Assembly (NCBI GenBank): GCA_003219115.1
Contig: QHPN01000114.1
Location: 1 to 9,323 of the forward strand
From: Verrucomicrobiota bacterium
Lineage (GTDB): Bacteria > Verrucomicrobiota > Verrucomicrobiia > Chthoniobacterales > UBA10450
Reading direction: 5' to 3'
Length of the DNA stretch: 9,323 nucleotides
Part shown: one piece after another, positions 1 through 5,524 of the stretch
Layout: the number at the start of each line of letters is the position of its first letter
Numbering within the stretch: position 1 is the stretch's first letter
Program-made: the position numbers and the translations under genes
Notes under the pieces: generated by a model
Told to the model about the DNA's origin: nothing
Database searches by the model: none
What the model saw: the letters and a program-made list of their open reading frames with translations, nothing else

Positions 1-465
1 GCTCGCTTGCACTTTGAAATCGCCGAAGCGCGCGGAGCGCAGCGCTGATTCGGCGCGCGGGTCGAGGCGCTGCGGACCAGAGGGCCAGGCGCCGTAACTG
101 AAAACCGGAAAGCCGATCTTTCGAAGCTCGGGCGTATCACGATGTGCGCCCCAAACCACGATTCCCGCCAAACCGGACACTTGCGCTTCCAGCGTAGTCA
201 AATCGCCGATGCAGCCTTCATCCATCCGGCCGCCATTATCGATCACTAAAACGTTGCCCGGATGGCTGTGTTGCATTGCTTCGAGGAACACGTCGACACT
301 GCCAAAATGTTGGACCGGTAGGACCTCACCGGCGATTCGCGCGCCAGGAATCACAGGTTTAATGCCGGGAGGCGCAATTCGGAACTCAATCTTCCGCCGC
401 AGCGCAGCGTCGGCAACAAGCGGAGTCGAAAGCTTACTAAAGGCGGAGCGAGATTGTTCTTTCAC
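1..465 (-). CDS. RraA-family protein (HMG aldolase / oxaloacetate decarboxylase-like), C-terminus cut by the window edge
   Basis: The 155 visible residues match the RraA / 4-hydroxy-4-methyl-2-oxoglutarate aldolase fold. The core runs from LVIDNGGRMDEGCIGDLTT (residues 73-91) to GIVVWGAHRDTPELRKIGFP (101-120). R109-D110 corresponds to the family's Arg-Asp pair, in which Arg binds substrate and Asp helps hold the divalent metal. Members are either metal-dependent aldolases/decarboxylases of small keto acids or, in enterobacteria, inhibitors of RNase E; the conserved RD pair favours an enzyme, but the substrate cannot be read from sequence. The start is GTG at 465-463: an in-frame TGA sits immediately upstream (468-466) and no other start codon occurs until residue 64. 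The frame remains open to base 1, so the C-terminus is outside the window. Typical members are about 160-230 aa. The family assignment is secure; the exact activity is not. Confidence 0.9.
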   Translation of the reverse strand, partial: MKEQSRSAFSKLSTPLVADAALRRKIEFRIAPPGIKPVIPGARIAGEVLPVQHFGSVDVFLEAMQHSHPGNVLVIDNGGRMDEGCIGDLTTLEAQVSGLAGIVVWGAHRDTPELRKIGFPVFSYGAWPSGPQRLDPRAESALRSARFGDFKVQAS

Positions 466-490
466 TCATCCAGAAGATCACGGGATATCG

Positions 491-511
491 AAGAAAGGAA
501 ATTAGAAATTA
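491..511. repeat. Short 7-bp direct repeat (GAAATTA twice)
   Basis: GAAATTA occurs twice in exact 7-bp register at 498-504 and 505-511, preceded in phase by AAGAAAG. It lies just upstream of the RraA-type gene. Alone it would be negligible; it is listed because the same 7-bp periodicity recurs in several other gaps of this window. Confidence 0.4.
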
Positions 512-664
512 AACTCCGAGCCGCAGCCTAGAGTTAACACTCGCCCCGTTTTTAGCGCCTGTTATCACGATGAAGTCGCGGTGATATTACTGTGTCGCCG
601 AAAGTCTGCCGCCGAACGGCGGGAGATTACTTTGGGAAGGGGTGGGTTCCATATTCGTTATGGA

Positions 665-862
665 TCAGGAACCGACCGAGCCGACGGAAGGGCCAACCGA
701 TTTTCGGGGTACGAGAATGCTGTAGCCAGCCGGAAGTATACGTCGCGCGGCTTCGCCCGTCGCGGGATCAGCGCAGAGCGGATCGTCGTGGACGCTTTGC
801 TTGACTAGGAAGGTTCGTACTGGTTTAGCGGGGTCAGTGGTTTCATAAATGTAGGTTGGCAT
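665..862 (-). CDS. FmdB-like small protein (zinc-ribbon family variant lacking most cysteines)
   Basis: This 65-residue protein starts MPTYIYET and continues with a KQSVHDDPL segment and a GEAARRILPAGYSIL segment. This is the skeleton of the FmdB/CxxC putative regulatory family (MPTYEYxC...FE...PL..CP.CG..VRRxIS). In classic members two CxxC pairs bind zinc. Here only one cysteine remains (in PLCADP), and the others are replaced by E, T, D or A, so zinc binding by this site is unlikely. The last 13 residues (Ser/Val/Gly-rich) look like an unstructured tail. The ATG at 862 has no obvious Shine-Dalgarno sequence. It starts 5 bases after the stop of the small ORF at 868-1104, so the two could share a transcript. 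Family membership rests on the N-terminus and overall pattern; function is unknown across the family. Confidence 0.75.
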   Translation of the reverse strand: MPTYIYETTDPAKPVRTFLVKQSVHDDPLCADPATGEAARRILPAGYSILVPRKSVGPSVGSVGS

Positions 863-867
863 AGTAA

Positions 868-1104
868 CTAGCTGCTAAATCGAGCAACTTCCGACCAAAG
901 TTTCCCCTGATAATTACAGAGCAAGGGATGCGGCGGAAAGACGCGGTGGGTGATCCCGGCAATGTTTGCCGAGCGAGGAACTCGCAATTCATTCAAGGCC
1001 TGCTCGGTCTGCTTTTCCGTTAGGCGATATTCCTGCACAATTGCAGAGATGCCGTTGGCGACATCGGCGTCGCGGAGGATCTGTCCTAGTTGTATAAGGT
1101 GCAC
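868..1104 (-). CDS. Hypothetical small protein (78 aa)
   Basis: The reading frame opens with GTG at 1104 and encodes 78 residues. The N-terminal half (residues 5-42) looks like a small helical segment; the run AIVQEYRLTEKQTEQALNEL faintly recalls the DUF433 / helix-turn-helix pattern in which an EYP-x-LT segment precedes a short helix. The second half does not resemble anything I recognise. I see no Shine-Dalgarno site. Its stop lies 5 bases before the FmdB-like start, and it follows the 1147-1353 ORF on the same strand, which is mild support for a real gene in a small operon. It could equally be a decayed antitoxin remnant. Confidence 0.35.
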   Translation of the reverse strand: MHLIQLGQILRDADVANGISAIVQEYRLTEKQTEQALNELRVPRSANIAGITHRVFPPHPLLCNYQGKLWSEVARFSS

Positions 1105-1146
1105 CTGATTATTGGAGACCTAAATTCCGCGTCTCTTTAGTTTGGT

Positions 1147-1353
1147 TCATGCAAAGGATCGCAGGTGAAACGGTATAAAAGCGCCGCCGTCGTCTTCCCA
1201 CTCTTGCAAAGCTTCAACGTCGAATTTCTCGCGCCCAGGTTCAGAGAAAGCAGACTTTTGTAAAGCAAATCCGGCCAGTCGAAGTTCTGGGGCGGTTACT
1301 TGGGCCGTCAATTCGCCGACCGTCGAATCATCGGTCACGCGCGTATCTGGCAT
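1147..1353 (-). CDS. Hypothetical small protein (68 aa)
   Basis: ATG at 1353 opens a 68-codon frame of acidic, Asp/Glu/Thr-rich composition, beginning MPDTRVTDDSTVGELTAQV. It contains the string LQEWEDDGGAF near its C-terminus. An EWE(D/N)xGGA element of this kind is seen in small hypothetical proteins, but I cannot attach a named family. The composition is soluble-protein-like, without a signal peptide or membrane segment. It is the first of three closely spaced same-strand small frames (1353 to 665) and follows a gene-poor gap that could hold its promoter, although I cannot point to convincing -35/-10 boxes. Function unknown. Confidence 0.45.
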   Translation of the reverse strand: MPDTRVTDDSTVGELTAQVTAPELRLAGFALQKSAFSEPGREKFDVEALQEWEDDGGAFIPFHLRSFA

Positions 1354-1507
1354 ACGATACTATCGCACGTGTTCGGGAATTGTTGGTACAGAATCGAAAA
1401 CTATTTTTGAACTTCACCACCTGGCGTTGAATTACTCATGGATGACGATGTTTCTGGGAACCGGTCGCAATTTGCGGGCCCGTTCGGCATACCTTCCTTG
1501 GACTCAT

Positions 1508-1535
1508 GAGCAGGGAGCTAGGAGCAAGGAGAAGG
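1508..1535. repeat. Degenerate heptad tandem repeat, unit GAGCNRG, 4 copies
   Basis: Four consecutive 7-bp units start at 1508, 1515, 1522 and 1529. All begin GAG, three have C at position 4, and none is interrupted by an indel. Differences between units are substitutions only, so the phase is fully kept across 28 bp. It lies in a gene-free gap. No coding role is visible. Confidence 0.75.
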
Positions 1536-1546
1536 CGCGGCGTTTT

Positions 1547-1588
1547 CAGTTATCTGTTAACGGTTCTTGATTAACGGGAAAACTGAGA
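1547..1588. repeat. Degenerate heptad repeat, unit like CNGTTAN, about 4-6 copies
   Basis: Successive 7-bp units from 1547 (CAGTTAT, CTGTTAA, then increasingly diverged ones) keep GTT or ATT at positions 3-5 for four units and then fade. The unit differs from that of the neighbouring block at 1508-1535, but the 7-bp period is the same. Only the first four units are clearly related; the last two are called from register alone. Confidence 0.55.
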
Positions 1589-1611
1589 AACCGCGGAATG
1601 TGATACATTTA

Positions 1612-1737
1612 TTATAGTCCAAGCTGCTTGCAGATGGCCCCGGCCAGCATGTTTTTGATCTCGGCATGCAGAGGCACCGGGGCCACCCTGCCATTCGCCA
1701 GAATTAAATAGATGTAGTGATTCGCATCGTGACAAAA
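1612..1737 (-). pseudogene. C-terminal remnant of a probable HicA-like toxin
   Basis: Reading the minus strand, an open frame ends at TAA (1614-1612) and encodes about 42 residues: HDANHYIYLILANGRVAPVP, then LHAEIKNMLAGAICKQLGL. The pattern of a His-containing strand, a short strand with G-R, a V-P-x-H step and a final amphipathic helix ending K-Q-x-G-L resembles the second half of HicA/YcfA-type double-stranded-RNA-binding mRNA interferases. The N-terminal half with the catalytic-region Gly-Ser-His is absent. No start codon fits: upstream the frame runs into the 7-bp repeats at 1738-1780 and meets TGA and TAG stops. No HicB antitoxin partner is visible next to it. I infer a dead toxin fragment; the family call is moderate because only about 40 residues remain. 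Confidence 0.5.
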
Positions 1738-1780
1738 GCTAAGGGCTAAGGATGGATTTCAACGCCCAACGTCCAACTAG
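1738..1780. repeat. Two adjoining heptad repeats (GCTAAGG x2; CAACGYC x3)
   Basis: GCTAAGG occurs twice at 1738-1744 and 1745-1751. After an 8-base spacer, CAACGCC, CAACGTC and CAACTAG follow at 1760, 1767 and 1774. Both have a 7-bp period but unrelated units. The block starts exactly where the HicA-like remnant loses its similarity, so it marks the truncation edge. Confidence 0.7.
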
Positions 1781-1840
1781 GATCAGAGAGCAGCCGCCTT
1801 CATCAAGACTACGAGACCACGGACTACCGTGCAGACGATT

Positions 1841-1880
1841 CGTTAAATCGTTAAGGTGTTGAAGGGTTGAAGCGTTCGAC
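1841..1880. repeat. Degenerate octad tandem repeat, unit like CGTTRAAN, 5 copies
   Basis: Five consecutive 8-bp units start at 1841, 1849, 1857, 1865 and 1873, all with GTT at positions 2-4 and most with RA following. There are no indels over 40 bp. The first unit, CGTTAAAT, recurs exactly as the first unit of the block at 4926-4957, so the two loci belong to one repeat family. The block lies downstream of the solute-binding-protein gene (stop at 1898). Confidence 0.75.
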
Positions 1881-1897
1881 TGAAATCAGATCGCAGC

Positions 1898-3139
1898 TTA
1901 AAACACGGTGATCATTCCGTTCGTATACGTGCCGATTCGGATCCAGCTAAAAGTGCCGTTGACTTGACGCACCGCCCAGAAATCAAAATCGGAGCTGAGG
2001 CGATCGCCGGCAGCATCGAGCGCAGTGGATCCGGTAACGCCGCTGTAGCTATTGGCGGCATCAACGAACGCCGATTTAAAACTCGCGAAGTCTTTTAGAC
2101 TACCTGTGACTCGCAATGCTTGTTCCACGACGAAGAGTGCGTCGTAGGCGGAAAGGGCAAAGGCATCAGCTGGAATACCGGTGCGCGCTTCGATGGCATC
2201 GGCAACCGGTTGCCACAGATTCTGCAAAGCAGGGTCAAGTCCGAAGGTCGGGTTGGGATAGTAGGCGCTGGCAGCGAAGGCGGCCGCGCTGGCGTCGCCG
2301 GTCAACGCCGCGGAAAGCGCGACACCATCGCTCCCGTACCAGCGGGTGGAGGAGAGAACAGAGTTAGCCGCCGCGCTGTGGAAGACGTCGACCGCTTCAT
2401 CGAACGCGGCGAGGTAAATCCCGACACTGTTCGGGTCAGCGCCGGCAGTCAGCAGTGCTTGAATCTGTGAGGCGATCGAAGTTGTCGCCGGCGAAAAATC
2501 GGTTGTGGTTGGCTGATATTGGAAGCCGGAGGTGACGGTGCCGCCGCCGTTTTCGAACGCAGCTTTCACCGAATCATGCAAGCCGTTGTTACCGGCGTCG
2601 TTTCGCCACAACGGCACAATCGAGTGGATGCCATCGTGCTGCATGAGAGCGACGATCGCGTCCGCTTCACGTTTGTCGTTAGGACAGAAACGGAAGATGT
2701 TGTCACCGGCAATTGCGAGCGAGGACGCAGTGCTGCCCTGGCTGATGACGAGAATGTTGTGAGCGTCTGCGTACGGTTTAATCATCGCGACCTCGGAACT
2801 CGATTGTGGTCCGATGACAATTTTCACCCCACGTTTGTCGAGGTCTTGAATGGCGGCGAGCGCTTTTACGGGATCGAGAGCGGTATCGCGCACAAATAAT
2901 TTGAATCGGTAGCCACCGTGCTCGGCTTTGGCTGCAAGTTTGAGCTGGTCGTTGGCGAGCTGAAGGGCGGCGACGGTGTTTTGCCCGAGAGAATTCCAAG
3001 AGCCGGTCAATGAGACGAGGAGACCGATCTTAAACTCGCGGCGCGAATTGGCCGGCAGTTGCTCGCTCCGGAGCGGAGTGATTGCCGCGAGCAAGAGTGT
3101 GCAAATAACAAGGCAGAGAAACCGGCTCTTCATAAGCAT
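1898..3139 (-). CDS. ABC-type branched-chain amino acid/amide transporter substrate-binding protein (LivJ-like)
   Basis: This is a type I periplasmic binding protein of the leucine-binding (Peripla_BP_6) group. FKIGLLVSLTGSWNSLGQNT opens the first lobe, followed by a DTALDPVKALAAIQDL segment, the VIGPQSSSEV turn and the ISQGSTASSL ligand loop. The second lobe follows with a GSDGVALS strand. I prefer ATG at 3139 (413 aa), or ATG at 3133: both give a classic signal peptide with a Lys/Arg start, hydrophobic core LCLVICTLLLAAIT and cleavage near PLRS-EQ. The longer frame to 3241 adds 34 residues with no signal character. No lipobox is visible, so a soluble periplasmic protein is expected. No permease or ATPase gene is adjacent, making this an orphan receptor; the ligand is unknown. 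It lies 133 bases downstream of the methyltransferase-like gene on the same strand. Confidence 0.88.
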   Translation of the reverse strand: MLMKSRFLCLVICTLLLAAITPLRSEQLPANSRREFKIGLLVSLTGSWNSLGQNTVAALQLANDQLKLAAKAEHGGYRFKLFVRDTALDPVKALAAIQDLDKRGVKIVIGPQSSSEVAMIKPYADAHNILVISQGSTASSLAIAGDNIFRFCPNDKREADAIVALMQHDGIHSIVPLWRNDAGNNGLHDSVKAAFENGGGTVTSGFQYQPTTTDFSPATTSIASQIQALLTAGADPNSVGIYLAAFDEAVDVFHSAAANSVLSSTRWYGSDGVALSAALTGDASAAAFAASAYYPNPTFGLDPALQNLWQPVADAIEARTGIPADAFALSAYDALFVVEQALRVTGSLKDFASFKSAFVDAANSYSGVTGSTALDAAGDRLSSDFDFWAVRQVNGTFSWIRIGTYTNGMITVF

Positions 3140-3272
3140 GATGGTGGCACGTTGTGGAAATGCTGGAAAGTTGAAATTCTGGAGGCGGCAAAGTTTTCCA
3201 CTGCTCGCCACGGCCAGTAGTCTGCGATTCTGTCCGGACATTGAGAAAAAAAGCGGCAGAGTCGCAAGGCTG

Positions 3273-3839
3273 TCAGCTCGGGAAGAAGGGGATCAGCATT
3301 GGAGCGCGGCGGCGATAGGCAGCATAGGTTTCGGGACCGAGTTGCTCACTGAGAAAACGTTCTTCGAGACGCGCTTTCATCCAAAAGCCCACAACAATGA
3401 GAAACGCGCCGGTAAATGCGTAAAGGTTGCCTTTCAAAACGGCGACGGCCACGGCGGCGAGAATGATGCCCGTGTAAATGGGATGGCGGACGATTCCGTA
3501 CGGTCCCGTATCGATAATCCGGTGTTCGTCTTTGCGCGTGACAAAGGCGGACCAAAGTTTCCCGAGATGGAGTCGAGCCCACCAGGCAAACGCAAATCCT
3601 ACAGCAGCGAGGGCAGTCATGATCCATCCTGCCCACTGAGGCAAAGAAAAGAAATGGCCGGACGCGCGTCCGGGATTTACTCCGAAAAGGAGAACGAAAC
3701 CCGCGGTGGTAATCAGGCGGTAAGGTAGTTGTGCGATGCTACCGGCGCTGGAGTGCGAACGGCTCGACCACACCGCCGCCAGTAACCAGGACAGGGCCCA
3801 AATTACCCAGAGCGCAGTGGCGACACCAAGAGGAGTCAT
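3273..3839 (-). CDS. Isoprenylcysteine carboxyl methyltransferase (ICMT)-family membrane protein
   Basis: The 188-residue product has about five hydrophobic segments (roughly 5-24, 40-54, 70-90, 123-137, 138-155). It also carries the family signature GPYGIVRHPIYTG (112-124), whose RHPxYxG part binds the S-adenosylmethionine cofactor in ICMT/PEMT-type enzymes. The C-terminal EERFL...Y..Y.....MLIPF (159-185) matches the second conserved ICMT/NnrU-like block. Bacterial members are usually annotated only as isoprenylcysteine or phospholipid methyltransferase family; the substrate is not predictable. I chose ATG at 3839 because it overlaps the stop of the upstream hydrolase gene as ATGA, which implies translational coupling, and because 189 codons is the normal family length. 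A longer frame to 4043 only adds Arg-rich residues that are the hydrolase gene read out of frame. Confidence 0.88.
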   Translation of the reverse strand: MTPLGVATALWVIWALSWLLAAVWSSRSHSSAGSIAQLPYRLITTAGFVLLFGVNPGRASGHFFSLPQWAGWIMTALAAVGFAFAWWARLHLGKLWSAFVTRKDEHRIIDTGPYGIVRHPIYTGIILAAVAVAVLKGNLYAFTGAFLIVVGFWMKARLEERFLSEQLGPETYAAYRRRAPMLIPFFPS

Positions 3840-4768
3840 TGCGAAAAAGGATGATATTTCTGCCAATAACGGATGGCGCCGGGGACGGCCATGCGGCTCG
3901 GATCGGCGGTTTCGTAATCCTGCGCCAATTCTTCGGTCGCGCCATGCGCGATTAAGTCGTCGTGCTCGAGCCTGGCAAAGGTAGGGACGAGATCCGGTTC
4001 TCGAACGCCTTCCAAAATTTTCTCGCGAAACCATTGGGACCACCGCGTCACACGTTCATCTAACGCCTCGAGGTGCGCAGCGACCGAGCCTTTCACCAAA
4101 CCGAAATGCGGAAGATAAAGGTTGGTTGGATTCAGTTCCCCGATTTTGGCAATGGATTCATGCCAGGATTCGATGTGCAGCTCAGGCGGAACAAACGGCG
4201 GAATGGGCGGGCCATTCCCGAGCCGGACACCGGCGATATCACCGCCGAAGACATTATCTTGCCAATGGTAAACATGATGATGACTGGCATGGCCTGGTGT
4301 GGCGATGGCGCGGATTTCGAACGGGACCACTGGGACAACATTGTTGTCTTCCAAGATTCTGACGCGGTTTTCCGGGACCGGTGCGATGCGGCCCCACAAC
4401 CTTTGCATGTCGTCGCCGAAGATGCGGCTCGCGGATGAAATCAACCGGGTAGGATCGATGAGGTGCTGAGCGCCGCGAGGATGCACGTAAATCGTGGCCC
4501 CAAGCTCGGCGAATCGCCAGGCCGCGCCGGCGTGATCGAAATGAATATGACTGAGAAAGACATGCCGGATGTCGTTAGCCGAAGCACCAATTTGCCGCAG
4601 CGCGATAACGATATTGTCAAAGGTTGACTCCGGCCCGGTATCGAAAAGGACAAGACCGTCGTTTGTTTCCAGCGCAGTCGCTGCAATGATGCCCGGCCGG
4701 CCGAGCTGAATGGTATCAAGGATGTGAACTTTCAGAGACGGTGCAGGTTCAGGACATCGTATACACAA
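3836..4768 (-). CDS. Metallo-beta-lactamase-fold hydrolase, 5' end abutting an IS481-like element end
   Basis: The MBL fold is complete: LSHIHFDHAG supplies H74, H76, D78 and H79; TPGHASHHH supplies H160; FGGDIAG supplies D177; and YLPHFG supplies H221. Together these form the full dinuclear metal site (glyoxalase II/MBL type). Length (310 aa) and a C-terminal helical tail fit a standalone cytoplasmic hydrolase; there is no signal peptide and the substrate is unknown. The frame can only start at TTG 4768: I find no ATG, GTG or TTG in frame from there to about residue 70. Residues 1-8 are encoded by the IS481-like end repeat (4745-4757 and spacer), and family-like sequence begins at about residue 11 (SLKVHILD). 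The native start has therefore probably been lost and replaced. It overlaps the methyltransferase gene by 4 bases (ATGA), so the two are likely co-translated. Confidence 0.87.
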   Translation of the reverse strand: MCIRCPEPAPSLKVHILDTIQLGRPGIIAATALETNDGLVLFDTGPESTFDNIVIALRQIGASANDIRHVFLSHIHFDHAGAAWRFAELGATIYVHPRGAQHLIDPTRLISSASRIFGDDMQRLWGRIAPVPENRVRILEDNNVVPVVPFEIRAIATPGHASHHHVYHWQDNVFGGDIAGVRLGNGPPIPPFVPPELHIESWHESIAKIGELNPTNLYLPHFGLVKGSVAAHLEALDERVTRWSQWFREKILEGVREPDLVPTFARLEHDDLIAHGATEELAQDYETADPSRMAVPGAIRYWQKYHPFSQ

Positions 4769-4782
4769 TAGGTTCAGGACAT
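4745..4782 (+). repeat. Tandem copies of an IS end repeat (AGGTTCAGGACAT)
   Basis: A 13-bp perfect direct repeat at 4745-4757 and 4770-4782. The following bases (up to ACAC) are also similar, so about 18 of 23 aligned positions match. Same-orientation copies are either terminal plus subterminal transposase-binding sites of one element or two nested insertions. The outer copy forms the first codons of the hydrolase gene on the other strand. Confidence 0.8.
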
Positions 4783-4870
4783 GGGTAACACTTTTTGAGT
4801 GGTGTGATGAGGTTAAAACCTCGGGATGCCATGGAAAAAGAGTGAACCTATGGAGCAGAGAATCGTAAAC
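4745..4870 (+). mobile_element. Remnant of an IS481-family insertion sequence (left end only)
   Basis: Three signs coincide. AGGTTCAGGACAT occurs twice, 25 bp apart. The second copy is followed by GGGTAACAC and a short leader with the palindrome GAGGTT-AA-AACCTC. Forty-four bases after the second copy an ATG opens with the IS481-transposase N-terminus MPWKKSEPMEQR. Similarity stops after about 13 codons. No helix-turn-helix, DDE domain or right end is present in the window, so the element is a dead left tip. The right boundary given is approximate. Confidence 0.7.
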
Positions 4871-4942
4871 CTGCTCTTCGCATGTTTGCTCTGGCGCCTG
4901 TGGCAGAAGCGAGGCCCAGAGAATTCGTTAAATCGCTAAACC
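4826..4942 (+). pseudogene. Truncated IS481-family transposase (N-terminal fragment)
   Basis: ATG at 4826 opens a 38-codon frame ending at TAA 4940-4942. The first 12-13 residues (MPWKKSEPMEQRI) match the start typical of IS481 transposases (MPWK followed by a Met-Glu/Asp-Gln/Glu-Arg step). The rest (VNLLFACLLWRLWQ and onward) does not continue into the expected helix-turn-helix, so a deletion or fusion lies near base 4865. The last codons are made of the 8-bp repeat that begins at 4926. A full transposase of this family is about 300-400 aa, so this is not functional. Confidence 0.6.
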
Positions 4943-4957
4943 GCTAAATCGGGTGAT
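4926..4957. repeat. Degenerate octad tandem repeat, unit CGYTAAAY, 3-4 copies
   Basis: Units start at 4926, 4934 and 4942 (CGTTAAAT, CGCTAAAC, CGCTAAAT), with a weaker fourth at 4950. They are in perfect 8-bp register. The first unit is identical to the first unit of the block at 1841. The block sits between the transposase fragment and the peptidyl-prolyl isomerase gene, about 50 bases upstream of the latter's start. Confidence 0.75.
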
Positions 4958-5009
4958 GCGAACTGCGGAATCTTTGTCGGTTCGTCGGATGCGGGTAAGG
5001 TGCGAGCCT

Positions 5010-5486
5010 ATGTCAAAGCAATATTCCGCGCCGCCTCCGATGGCGATCGATCCCAATAAGAAATACGCCGCTGCGTTTAACACATCGCGGGGCGAAATCG
5101 TGTGCGATCTTTTCGCCAGGGATGCTCCGAAAACGGTGAACAATTTCGTGTTCCTGGCCCGGGATAAATTTTATGACGGCACCCTGTTTCATCGTGTCAT
5201 CGCCGATTTCATGATACAGGGAGGCGATCCAACCGGCACCGGTCGTGGCGGACCCGGCTATAAGTTCGAAGACGAGCGCAATCCGCAGAAGCATCAGGTC
5301 GGCAGCTTGTCGATGGCGAATGCCGGGCCTAACACGAACGGCAGCCAATTTTTCATCACCCACGTGGCGACCAACTGGCTCGACGGGAAGCACACGGTAT
5401 TTGGAAAAGTGGTGAAGGGTCAGGAGGTGGTCGACGCAATTCAACAAGGCGACCAGTTGATCGGAGTGACGATCAGCGAGGCGTAA
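5010..5486 (+). CDS. Cyclophilin-type peptidyl-prolyl cis-trans isomerase
   Basis: It catalyses cis-trans isomerisation of Xaa-Pro bonds during protein folding. The cyclophilin core is complete: FHRVIADFMIQGGDPTGTG (60-78, catalytic R62, F67, M68, Q70), then SMANAGPNTNGSQFFITH (101-118, Q113, F115), then WLDGKHTVFGKV (123-134, W123, H128). These line up with the human cyclophilin A residues R55, F60, M61, Q63, F113, W121 and H126. There is no signal peptide, so it is probably cytoplasmic. I chose ATG at 5010 (158 aa) because GGGTAAGG ending at 5000 gives a weak Shine-Dalgarno site about 9 bases upstream. The longer GTG frame from 4953 adds a non-conserved Arg-rich stretch. It is a single gene whose stop lies 38 bases from the stop of the convergent PLP-enzyme gene. 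Confidence 0.93.
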   Translation: MSKQYSAPPPMAIDPNKKYAAAFNTSRGEIVCDLFARDAPKTVNNFVFLARDKFYDGTLFHRVIADFMIQGGDPTGTGRGGPGYKFEDERNPQKHQVGSLSMANAGPNTNGSQFFITHVATNWLDGKHTVFGKVVKGQEVVDAIQQGDQLIGVTISEA

Positions 5487-5524
5487 TTTGCGACCTCAAA
5501 AATTGGGATTCGGCGGGGTTGCCG

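Larger units (their letters stand above)
1354..1611. other. Gene-free stretch with two period-7 repeat blocks
   Basis: No frame on either strand here has protein-like composition or a recognisable motif. The left half (1354-1507) shows nothing beyond being the likely 5' region of the small ORF that starts at 1353. The right half carries the heptad blocks at 1508-1535 and 1547-1588, listed separately. Confidence 0.6.

Noticed and set aside
563..586. Hairpin TATCAC ... GTGATA between the FmdB-like and RraA-like genes
   Set aside because: A 6-bp stem with a 12-base loop and no U-tract or known motif is within chance expectation for 200 bases.
609..622. CCGCCG-AA-CGGCGG palindrome
   Set aside because: Short GC palindromes are common at this composition, and no neighbouring feature gives it a role.
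1818..1831. Hairpin CACGG-ACTA-CCGTG downstream of the solute-binding protein gene
   Set aside because: The stem is only 5 bp with no T-run after it; not enough to call a terminator.
3240..3290. Possible terminator after the methyltransferase gene (run of seven T on the minus strand, 3252-3246)
   Set aside because: The T-run is present, but I found no stable stem immediately before it: GCTGACAGC is palindromic but leaves no room for a loop.
2976..3728. Plus-strand open frame of 250 codons spanning the solute-binding and methyltransferase genes
   Set aside because: It lies opposite two well-supported minus-strand genes, crosses their intergenic gap, and its Arg/Ser-rich translation shows no domain or motif.
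5511..5524. CGGC ... GCCG stem between the convergent isomerase and PLP-enzyme genes
   Set aside because: A 4-bp stem whose nearest T-run on the minus strand is about 8 bases away; too weak to list as a terminator.
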